A DNA stretch of 8,410 nucleotides from Clostridia bacterium (lineage in GTDB: Bacteria > Bacillota > Sulfobacillia > SLMV01): positions 1 to 8,410 of the forward strand of contig SLMV01000095.1 in the NCBI GenBank assembly GCA_007133365.1. The letters run 5' to 3'. The notes below the pieces were generated by a model. That model was given only the letters and a program-made list of their open reading frames with translations, had not been told where the DNA came from and searched no databases. Below, piece after piece: positions 1 to 5,670 of this stretch (position 1 is its first letter; every line of letters begins with the position of its first letter). Position numbers and translations under genes: made by a program.

Positions 1-332
1 GGACCTCGAACCCCCTGGGCCACCGCCACTTCGGTGAGAGCAGGACTCACCCGCTCGCCCGAACTTAAGCCCAAAACCCGGTCTAAAAGCGCCACGTATT
101 CGCCCTTCGCGTTGTCATAGTCGTATCGGCGGGAGAATCTTACCGGACCAACCAGGGTATCCACCGCGCGCTCCCGGATCTCCTTCACGGAATAACGTGC
201 ATCGTCACGCTCATGCAATAACTGCTCGTCCAACTGCTCCAACACCTCACCGGCAAACTCCAGGGCCACACGAAGGGCCGCCCGATCCAACTCACGGAAG
301 GAAACATCACTTTGATCTTGAATAATAGCCAT
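1..332 (-). CDS. ISLre2-family (UPF0236) transposase, N-terminal part, cut by window edge
   Basis: The frame is open from an ATG at 332 to the left edge, giving 110 codons without a stop; the rest lies outside the window. The start MAIIQDQSDVSFRELDR leads into an acidic helical segment, then KEIRERAVDTLVGPVRFSRR, YDYDNAKGEYVALLDRVLGL and a 'GERVSPALTEVAV' segment. This matches the layout I know for the N-terminal region of ISLre2/UPF0236 transposases (an 'R-T--G-V-F-RRYY' block, then 'LLD--LGL-p-eR-Sp'). The catalytic DDE region would be further left, so activity cannot be judged. An AAAGGGTGA ribosome binding site lies about 11 nt before the ATG. The gene is divergent from abrB. The element's outer end should lie somewhere in 333-620, but without the other end I cannot mark the terminal repeats. 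The family call is from memory of the motif pattern. Confidence 0.8.
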   Translation of the reverse strand, partial: MAIIQDQSDVSFRELDRAALRVALEFAGEVLEQLDEQLLHERDDARYSVKEIRERAVDTLVGPVRFSRRYDYDNAKGEYVALLDRVLGLSSGERVSPALTEVAVAQGVRG

Positions 333-334
333 AG

Positions 335-397
335 TGGGAGATCTCACCCTTTCTTTGTTTTGCTTCTACTTAACAATTAGGGAATCGGGATCTCCCA
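335..397 (-). repeat. 9-bp inverted repeat in the transposase leader (fold-back candidate)
   Basis: TGGGAGATC at 335-343 and GATCTCCCA at 389-397 are perfect inverted copies separated by 45 nt. In the transposase mRNA the downstream arm lies between the ribosome binding site and the ATG at 332, so folding would hide the initiation region. Several insertion sequences use such a fold-back to stop translation from transcripts that enter from outside. That role is an inference here. Confidence 0.45.
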
Positions 398-624
398 TCC
401 TTCTTTTCGACTCAATTACCCACAATAACTTAACTCATACCCCGCTCCGCGGATCACCTTCTTTTTCACAAAACACCTTAAGCAAATAGTGAGCGCCACC
501 TCCCCTATTAAGCGCTGTAGCAGGCCGCCGATGAGCGGTTAAACGCTTCCATCCTCCATGTGAACCTCCTTCACACCTCAAACTGGCTCCCACAATTCGC
601 TCGAACCTATCCAAACCCGCCTTC

Positions 625-653
625 TTGTCTGTTTCTTACAATTATGGTACGAT
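625..653 (+). promoter_or_regulatory. Candidate sigma-A promoter of abrB (extended -10)
   Basis: TTGTCT at 625-630 and TACGAT at 648-653 are separated by exactly 17 bp and each matches the sigma-A consensus at four of six positions. A TGG triplet directly before the -10 gives an extended -10 motif. Transcription would begin near 660, about 30 nt ahead of the abrB start, leaving room for the GGAGG ribosome binding site at 676-680. Confidence 0.5.
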
Positions 654-688
654 TCTACTAACATCAAGAAGGATCGGAGGGACCGATT

Positions 689-955
689 GTGATGAAGTCA
701 ACCGGAATTGTGCGAAAAGTTGATGAACTCGGCCGAGTTGTAATCCCAATAGAACTGCGTCGCACGCTCGAAATTGAAAAAAAGGACGCTCTGGAGATAT
801 ATGTGGACGGCGAAAACATTGTCCTACGAAAGTATGAACCCGGCTGTCTCTTCTGTGGCAATGCTCAAAACGTGAAGCATTTTCGCGGCAAAACCGTCTG
901 CGAAACCTGCATCGACACCATGTCTGAAATGCAAAACGAAGCACCGAACTTCTAA
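689..955 (+). CDS. abrB: AbrB-family transition-state regulator with a four-cysteine C-terminus
   Basis: This 88-residue DNA-binding protein has a swapped-hairpin AbrB N-terminal domain at about residues 3-50. STGIVRKVDELGRVVIPIEL and the following RRTLEIEKKDALEIYVD are nearly identical to B. subtilis AbrB, a global repressor of post-exponential genes. The C-terminal half differs: C53, C56, C71 and C74 form a CxxC-x14-CxxC pattern (CLFCGN and CETCID) that suggests a small zinc site in place of the B. subtilis-type C-terminal domain. I believe clostridial AbrB proteins share this form. GGAGG at 676-680 is 8 nt before the GTG at 689 and 11 nt before the ATG at 692, so GTG is slightly preferred; the proteins differ by one residue. 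The gene converges on rsmI, as in B. subtilis. An SpoVT-type paralogue is less likely because the protein is short. Confidence 0.9.
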   Translation: MMKSTGIVRKVDELGRVVIPIELRRTLEIEKKDALEIYVDGENIVLRKYEPGCLFCGNAQNVKHFRGKTVCETCIDTMSEMQNEAPNF

Positions 956-1302
956 CTGAGAACCTTAAATGTGGTGCGGTCGGATGCATCCACAGATGTT
1001 CTCACAGTAAGTCTGCACCTGCATACGCTCAGGTCGTCCGGTCCATTCCCTTGACCAAAAGACGGCCTGAGTATTCTTTGTTGATTCCTTCCCCTGATGG
1101 GCTCATTACGGAGTAGGTGGCATCTTTGTTTTGGATTTCTCCTCATTGATTGTCGCAGATACTGACCCATCTTACGATCTTCAGCAGGATCACTAAGATG
1201 AGACTTCGGATCGCTCAGAAGCCTCCTCGGGAACAAAATTGGTTTGCCATAATTGCTCTGCCCAAGGACAGGAAGGTTTAAGGAAGAGCGTCGAGGTCGA
1301 AA
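956..1302. other. Gene-free convergent gap between abrB and rsmI
   Basis: I see no convincing gene in these 347 bp. All frames are short, and those without stops show no family pattern and no good ribosome binding site. The minus strand has a stop-free run at 1032-1142 (37 codons) bounded by TGA codons and without a suitable start. The region contains the hairpin at 1028-1071. A run of GTCGA-like units lies at about 1289-1317, overlapping the rsmI 3' end. Confidence 0.5.
1028..1071 (+). terminator. Long hairpin, probable abrB terminator
   Basis: CTCAGGTCGTC at 1028-1038 pairs with GACGGCCTGAG at 1061-1071 over 11 bp with one G-U pair. GGTC at 1040-1043 can also pair with GACC at 1053-1056 inside the loop. 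On the plus strand the stem is followed by TATTCTTTGTT, a broken T-rich tract, so termination of abrB transcripts is plausible but not textbook. There is no T tract on the minus side, so it should not serve rsmI. Confidence 0.4.
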
Positions 1303-2199
1303 TCAAGTCGAAGTCGGATCAGCCAGATGGGCCTGGTACAGGGCATTTTTGGGCACATCGTGTCCACGGGCAACAATACGTACCGCTTCAGACGGTCGAT
1401 ATCCCGCCTCAACCAAAAGATCGACCTGTCGAACCATAATCTCATCGATAGCATCGGCCAAGGGGGAGCAAGAGACTTGTGTGGTTTTCACATCATGATC
1501 TTCATCAATGCGATAACCTTCCGGAGCGATAATAAGGGTGAACTCACCCCGGCATTCCTCGGGCCTTTTCTTATAATAATCATAGAGCCTTCCCGCATCA
1601 TCAATTCGTGACTCTTCATAAATCTTCGTCAACTCACGTGTAAGACAAATCAAGCGATCCGGAATCAATTCATGGAGCGCGCTAAGGGTTTTGAGGATAC
1701 GTTTCGGGCTTTCATAAAACACTACCGTAACATTGAGTAATAATGCCTCTTCAAGGTAAGGTCGTTTCTTCTTTCCTCTGGGAAGAAAGCCTGCAAAATA
1801 GAACTGGTCGGTTGGAATCCCACTTATTGATAAGGCCGCAACGGCTGCACAGGGCCCGGGAACGACTCGCACCGGAATTCCCAAGCGATGCGCTGCACGA
1901 ACGAGGTAAAATCCGGGATCGGATACTGCCGGTGTTCCAGCCTCGGAGATCAGGGCGACATCTCGACCCTCCGCTAACATCCCAATTATCTCCGGCGTTA
2001 CTGCCTCTTTATTGTGATCATGATAACTACGGCGCGTCGGCGTAATCTTGGCGTATTGGAACAAGCGAGCAGCGGAGCGGGTATCCTCCGCTGCTACAAG
2101 ATCGACTGCAGCCAAAATCCGAATGGCTCGTTCGCTTAAATCAGCTAGATTGCCGATTGGGGTTGCGACGACATATAATGTACCATACTTTGACTCCAT
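1303..2199 (-). CDS. rsmI: 16S rRNA (cytidine1402-2'-O)-methyltransferase RsmI
   Basis: RsmI uses S-adenosylmethionine to methylate the 2'-O of C1402 in the ribosomal decoding centre. The 298-residue length fits the family. Family signatures appear in order: GTLYVVATPIGNLADLSERA at 7-26, VAAEDTR at 35-41, SYHDHN at 58-63, LISEAGTPAVSDPG at 83-96, VVPGPCAAVAALSISGIPT at 112-130, GFLPRGKKKR at 137-146, FYESPKRI at 161-168, TRELTKIYEE at 187-196 and RGEFTLII at 217-224. Two small departures are E86, where Asp is usual (LISDAGTP), and C117, where Ser is usual (VPGPSA). The ATG at 2199 is preceded by GGAGG with 5 nt spacing. It is the last gene of the minus-strand cluster, 53 nt after ricT. The C-terminal KNALYQAHL is followed by a few non-conserved residues. 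Confidence 0.95.
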   Translation of the reverse strand: MESKYGTLYVVATPIGNLADLSERAIRILAAVDLVAAEDTRSAARLFQYAKITPTRRSYHDHNKEAVTPEIIGMLAEGRDVALISEAGTPAVSDPGFYLVRAAHRLGIPVRVVPGPCAAVAALSISGIPTDQFYFAGFLPRGKKKRPYLEEALLLNVTVVFYESPKRILKTLSALHELIPDRLICLTRELTKIYEESRIDDAGRLYDYYKKRPEECRGEFTLIIAPEGYRIDEDHDVKTTQVSCSPLADAIDEIMVRQVDLLVEAGYRPSEAVRIVARGHDVPKNALYQAHLADPTST

Positions 2200-2252
2200 T
2201 CCTGCCTCCAGGTCAAAACGACAAGACCACGACGTAGCTCATCCTGATCTGC

Positions 2253-3074
2253 TTACCGCTTGCCGCCTTTCTTAGACTTGAGTCGGCGAAATTCATCCGG
2301 CCCGAAACGCTCGACCCGATCATTCGATAATCGAACGTCGACACTTACTTCCAGTTTGTGGATTTGGGTAACCCGGCCCTCACCTTCCGGAGTGACAACC
2401 GGTGTGCCGGGTCGGGGCAGTTTCGCCTGGGCTTCTTTATAGGCTTCATCCTCAAAACGAAGGCAGCACATAAGCCGACCGCAAAGGCCGGAAATTTTGG
2501 CGGGATTTAAAGCCAAATTCTGCCGTTTGGCCATCCGTATCGAAATCGGCGCGAAATCCGACAAAAAGGTCGTACAGCAACAATCACGCCCACATGGCCC
2601 GAGCCCCCCGATGAGCTTCGCCTCATCGCGAACCCCAATCTGGCGAAGTTCGATTCGAGTGTGAAAAGTCGAAGCCAGATCACGAACAAGTTCACGGAAA
2701 TCGACACGTCCATCCGCAGTAAAATAAAAGATGAGTTGACTGCCATCGAAGGCATACTCAGCATCAACGAGTCGCATCGGAAGTCCATGTTTATTGATCT
2801 TTGATTCACAGATGGCAAGTGCGCGATTGGCGGCTTCCTCATTCGCCTTCATTTGTTTTTTATCTTCTTCCGTCGCACGACGTGCAACAGATCGAAGCGG
2901 GCTGACAAGATCTTCTTCCTCAACCTCATGTGGAGACTTTACAACTTCACCAAAACCATGACCGCGGGCGGTCTCCACGATTACTTCGTCGCCTTCTTTG
3001 AGATTTAAACCCGCAGGATCAAAGGAATATATCTTGCAAGCCCGTTTAAAACGGATTCCAACAATTTCCGGCAC
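2253..3074 (-). CDS. ricT: PSP1-domain Fe-S protein RicT (YaaT)
   Basis: This 273-residue PSP1-domain protein corresponds to B. subtilis RicT/YaaT. There it forms the RicA-RicF-RicT complex, which carries [4Fe-4S] clusters and stimulates mRNA maturation by RNase Y as well as competence and sporulation. The PSP1 core runs from about residue 60 to 145, with GSQLIFYFTADGRVDFRELV at 111-130. Two cysteine clusters follow: GPCGRDCCC (C161, C165, C166, C167) and GLCGRLMCC (C198, C203, C204), which are the expected cluster ligands. A basic tail (KSKKGGKR) ends the protein. The start is GTG at 3074, fixed by AAGGAGG 7 nt upstream; this site fills the 12-nt gap after the holB stop, so translation is probably coupled. 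The partner genes ricA and ricF are not in this window. In B. subtilis the next gene is yabA; here it is rsmI. Confidence 0.93.
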   Translation of the reverse strand: MPEIVGIRFKRACKIYSFDPAGLNLKEGDEVIVETARGHGFGEVVKSPHEVEEEDLVSPLRSVARRATEEDKKQMKANEEAANRALAICESKINKHGLPMRLVDAEYAFDGSQLIFYFTADGRVDFRELVRDLASTFHTRIELRQIGVRDEAKLIGGLGPCGRDCCCTTFLSDFAPISIRMAKRQNLALNPAKISGLCGRLMCCLRFEDEAYKEAQAKLPRPGTPVVTPEGEGRVTQIHKLEVSVDVRLSNDRVERFGPDEFRRLKSKKGGKR

Positions 3075-3086
3075 GGGCGTTCCTCC

Positions 3087-4085
3087 TTAATTTCCTAATT
3101 GATTGCTCTTATTATATGGTGAGCACAAAACTTGCTGCAACTTGATGAGGGCGACCTCGAGGGCCAATCGCCGATTCGCATTGGCCTCCACCTGCTGTTG
3201 AGCTCGAGAGATGAGATGCACCGCCTCGGCATACGCCGTGGCTTCGGAAAAGACATTCTGCTCCAATCGATTCCTAAGTTCAACCAACAGAAGAAGCAAA
3301 AACTGCCTAAGATAATCCAGTTCTTTGCTAAGGAGATCCGACCATTTGGAAATTGCAATTGGGCTCAGTGTTCCATCTAACAGTGCTCCCGCTAGATCCT
3401 TGGCTTGCTGCCACAACTCACTTGCATGGTCTGAGTGAATAATCTGATCCGCCAAAAGCACATCCCCACCCGTAATAATAAATAATTCGTATAAATCCGA
3501 TGACGCGATCTCCTCTGATGAGGCGAAGCGGTGAGCAAAGTCCTTAAAGGAAAGGCTCCGAAAAGGCACCCGAATACAACGCGAACGCACCGTTGGAAGG
3601 AGCGGTTGAACGGATGCTACCGAAAGCACGACCACCGTGTTCGCCTGCGGATCTTCCAGCGTCTTTAGCAAGGCATTCTGCGCAGGAAGCGTCAACGATT
3701 CCGCTTCTGGAATAAAGACCCCCTTCATCTGACCAACAAATGCCTTCCGACTAACTGGAACCCGGATTTCTTCTCGAACCTGTTGGATGCTGATTGTGCG
3801 CTTTCGATTTGGCCGTTTAACAATGTGCAAATCCGGATGATTCCGGATGGGATATTGGCACGATGAACAAGAATCACAGGCCAACGGCTGATCGTTTTGG
3901 GACTCGCAAAGCAAATTCCGAAAAAACCACAAAGCAGCCGTCTCTTTCCCCAAGCCTTGGGGCCCATTGAAGAGATAGGCGGGACTGACCGCCTTTCGAG
4001 ATAAAACGTTCTTCAGTATTTGAAACGCTTGTGGCTGTTCTCGCCGAAACACGGCTAATCGATCTTCTACCAAAAACGGACACAT
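3087..4085 (-). CDS. holB: DNA polymerase III delta' subunit (clamp loader)
   Basis: The delta' subunit belongs to the clamp loader that places the sliding clamp on DNA. The protein has 332 residues. A P-loop-like GPQGLGKETAA is at 41-51, a zinc module uses C60, C70, C73 and C76 followed by HPDLHIV (83-89), and the AAA+ core continues with IPEAESLTLPAQNALLKTLE at 125-144. The LLPTVRSRC sequence at 162-170 is the conserved SRC region. In the P-loop the residue after Lys is Glu rather than Ser/Thr; delta' is typically not an active ATPase, so this is not alarming. The C-terminal third is a helical collar domain. The ATG at 4085 lies 17 nt after the darA stop, with GAGGTG about 11 nt upstream. 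An in-frame TTG a few codons later is a weaker alternative start. The yaaR gene found between darA and holB in B. subtilis is absent. Confidence 0.93.
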   Translation of the reverse strand: MCPFLVEDRLAVFRREQPQAFQILKNVLSRKAVSPAYLFNGPQGLGKETAALWFFRNLLCESQNDQPLACDSCSSCQYPIRNHPDLHIVKRPNRKRTISIQQVREEIRVPVSRKAFVGQMKGVFIPEAESLTLPAQNALLKTLEDPQANTVVVLSVASVQPLLPTVRSRCIRVPFRSLSFKDFAHRFASSEEIASSDLYELFIITGGDVLLADQIIHSDHASELWQQAKDLAGALLDGTLSPIAISKWSDLLSKELDYLRQFLLLLLVELRNRLEQNVFSEATAYAEAVHLISRAQQQVEANANRRLALEVALIKLQQVLCSPYNKSNQLGN

Positions 4086-4102
4086 CCTTGTCTGGCACCT
4101 CG

Positions 4103-4435
4103 TTATACCCGAAGGAATTTCTCCACATCAATCACGAAAACAGTGGCACCTCCAACGGTCACCTCGACCGGATACGGAACATATGACTCCCCGGTACTAC
4201 CGCTGATGGGCGTCAACGGCGTAACCGTCTGCTCACGGGTACGGCACACCTGCTTCACTATACGCAGTACCTCGTTGACCGCGTAGTCTTCGCACCCGAC
4301 AAAAAGCGTCGTGTTCCCTTCTCGTAGAAACCCTCCGGTACTTGATAGTTTTGTTGCTCGGTAGCCTTCGTCAACTAATGCCTGCAAAAGATTCGTAGCG
4401 TCTTTATCTTGAACTACGGCAATGACCAGTTTCAA
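4103..4435 (-). CDS. darA: Cyclic di-AMP receptor DarA (PstA/YaaQ, PII-like)
   Basis: This small PII-like trimeric protein binds cyclic di-AMP; its downstream target is unsettled. I chose the TTG at 4435, which gives 110 residues starting LKLVIAVVQDKD, matching the known 109-residue B. subtilis protein. GAGGGGGTGA lies about 5 nt upstream. Longer in-frame starts (up to 4495) would add up to 20 unrelated residues that run through this ribosome binding site. With this numbering the ligand-contact residues known from the family are present: R26, T28, G35, F36, L37 and N41 in YRATKLSSTGGFLREGN. Residue 24 is Gly where other members have Asn. The signature SYVPYPVEVTVGGATVFVID is at 84-103. The gene starts 60 nt after the tmk stop and lies within the same operon. 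Confidence 0.93.
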   Translation of the reverse strand: MKLVIAVVQDKDATNLLQALVDEGYRATKLSSTGGFLREGNTTLFVGCEDYAVNEVLRIVKQVCRTREQTVTPLTPISGSTGESYVPYPVEVTVGGATVFVIDVEKFLRV

Positions 4436-4495
4436 TCGGTTCACCCCCTCAATCAAGCATATTATCATTTTATCCATCAGCGCGGCAGATCTCAT

Positions 4496-5233
4496 TTACA
4501 GATTAATAAGCCCGGCGACCTTCCTTTGAATATCGCAAGCGGTTGGAGCAACACCTCGACGGGTATCAACCCAAACAATCCGTTGGGGAAATCGTTTCAT
4601 TAAACGAACGTACCCAGCCCGCACCCGTTGATGAAATCCTGAATCCCTCGCTTCAATGCGGTCCTCCGGTTCTTTCTTCATCGCAGATTGCAAAAGTGCC
4701 CCGCTACCTAATAAGAAAGTGAGATCCGGCATTGCCAAGTCGATCGCGGGTTCATTCACCTTCCAGATCGTTGCTAAGGAAACGCCCAACCCATAACCTT
4801 GATACGCCAGGCTCGAGTCAATATAGCGATCGCATATCACCGTCGTACCCGCCTCTAAAGCAGGACGAATAATTGTCATGACTAACTGAGCACGGGCTGC
4901 TGCGAATAAGTAGGCTTCCGTTAGGGGGCAGATTTCCCCATTGCTATGATCGAGAAGAAACGAACGTATTTCCTCACCCAAAGGTGTACCGCCTGGTTCC
5001 CGAGTTAAGATCACGGAAAACCCCTGTGATTCAAGCCAGTCCCTCAGCTGTTTTGCTTGTGTCGTCTTACCCGATGATTCTGTTCCCTCAAACGAGATAA
5101 AAAATCCGCGGCTCTCCTTGTTCCGATGCGGATATGCTTCAATGACCCCCTTTGGTCCCACTTCCATCGCTTTCATCCCCACATTTCTTTGAGATGCACC
5201 ACTTGAAGAAGCGGCACTCCCATCCTTTTGCAT
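4496..5233 (-). CDS. tmk: Thymidylate kinase (start uncertain)
   Basis: Tmk phosphorylates dTMP to dTDP with ATP for DNA synthesis. Motifs counted from the ATG at 5233: FFISFEGTESSGKTTQ (P-loop) at 44-59, REPGGTPLGEEIRSFLLD at 78-95, the DRY motif in CDRYIDSSLAYQG at 134-146, and DRIEARDSGFHQRVRAGY at 191-208. The length of 245 residues exceeds the usual 205-215 because about 40 residues precede the first strand. The best ribosome binding site before 5233 (AGGAG) is 19 nt away, which is too far, and internal ATGs at 5176 and 5167 also lack a clear site, so the true start is probably internal. Two oddities are SS in the P-loop where GS or GA is common, and LLGSGALLQSAMKKE where most members have an LDV strand and an Arg-rich segment. 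It is the first gene of the minus-strand operon. Confidence 0.88.
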   Translation of the reverse strand: MQKDGSAASSSGASQRNVGMKAMEVGPKGVIEAYPHRNKESRGFFISFEGTESSGKTTQAKQLRDWLESQGFSVILTREPGGTPLGEEIRSFLLDHSNGEICPLTEAYLFAAARAQLVMTIIRPALEAGTTVICDRYIDSSLAYQGYGLGVSLATIWKVNEPAIDLAMPDLTFLLGSGALLQSAMKKEPEDRIEARDSGFHQRVRAGYVRLMKRFPQRIVWVDTRRGVAPTACDIQRKVAGLINL

Positions 5234-5670
5234 TTCGACGATGAAGCTAGGTCTCCTGCTCTGATTAGCCTACTAAAACGAAACTTCACCCACTTACAAT
5301 TCCTCTCGTAAGGCCCTTATCTTGATGAACAAAACCAACCTATTGCTTAACCAAATAGCGGAAACCGGATCAAACATAAAGGAACCACGCTCTTCATCCA
5401 ACGGGCAACGCAGCTCGGCTGGTCTTGTGATCGTTATGAGGCTTTAGTCCGGACTTTTATTTATCATACCTAAGCGTTGGAACGAATTAATCCCAAAAAC
5501 CGTTTCCATCAATTGAGCACGTGTAGAGCTGCAAGCGGGCAAATACAAACCCTCAATCCACTTAACCTGTCACTCTCCCAACGTCCCCTTGGGGTGCCGG
5601 GTGAAGCAGTATTTCGGGTTTTGATGGCCTTTTCAAAGGCCATCAAAACCGATCCTTTACGCCAATTGAA
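5234..5670. other. Gene-free gap between the SLH gene and tmk
   Basis: I see no convincing gene in these 437 bp. The minus strand has a roughly 40-codon frame ending near 5451 with no family resemblance, and plus-strand frames look like chance. The region holds the perfect hairpin at 5617-5650, a CCCC-TT-GGGG inverted repeat near 5585-5594, and the palindrome AGTCCGGACT at 5446-5455. On the minus strand, TATGAT at 5468-5463 resembles a -10 box, but only a poor -35 stands before it. The tmk operon promoter must lie here or read through from upstream. Confidence 0.5.
5617..5650 (-). terminator. Perfect 15-bp hairpin after the SLH gene, lacking a T tract
   Basis: GGTTTTGATGGCCTT at 5617-5631 is the exact reverse complement of 5636-5650, with a 4-nt loop. 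It begins 20 nt after the SLH stop codon, where a terminator is expected. Neither side has a T run (CGAAATAC on the minus strand, GATCCTTTA on the plus strand), so it is not a standard rho-independent terminator. It may act as a 3'-end stabilising hairpin or be a repetitive palindrome. Confidence 0.45.

Larger units (their letters stand above)
333..688. other. Intergenic region between the IS transposase and abrB
   Basis: No intact gene is visible in these 356 bp. The stretch holds the transposase leader, a nested hairpin (AAGCG at 510-514 with CGCTT at 544-548, and inside it CCGC at 525-528 with GCGG at 535-538), a second hairpin (TGTGAA at 559-564 with TTCACA at 570-575), and the abrB promoter candidate at 625-653. 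On the minus strand the second hairpin's loop is GGAGG, followed by an ATG and a six-codon frame ending in TAA, too short to call. One end of the insertion sequence must lie in here, but I cannot place it. Confidence 0.5.

Noticed and set aside
450..470. Resemblance to the 3' end of 16S rRNA (GGATCACCTTCTTT)
   Set aside because: The upstream 16S sequence is absent, so the short match is likely chance.
480..520. Minus-strand TAGGGGAGGTGGCG resembling part of SRP RNA
   Set aside because: The conserved SRP GGAA-loop domain is not present nearby, and the match stops after about 14 bases.
642..989. Minus-strand frame of 115 codons opposite abrB
   Set aside because: It is a shadow of abrB: Arg/Cys/Phe-rich, with no family pattern and no ribosome binding site.
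952..1236. Minus-strand 94-codon frame in the abrB/rsmI gap
   Set aside because: Composition is Arg-rich and unlike a real protein. I looked for a decayed zinc-ribbon protein here and could not support it.
4103..4495. Longer DarA starting with ATG at 4495
   Set aside because: The extra 20 residues have no counterpart in the family and cover the ribosome binding site of the TTG start.
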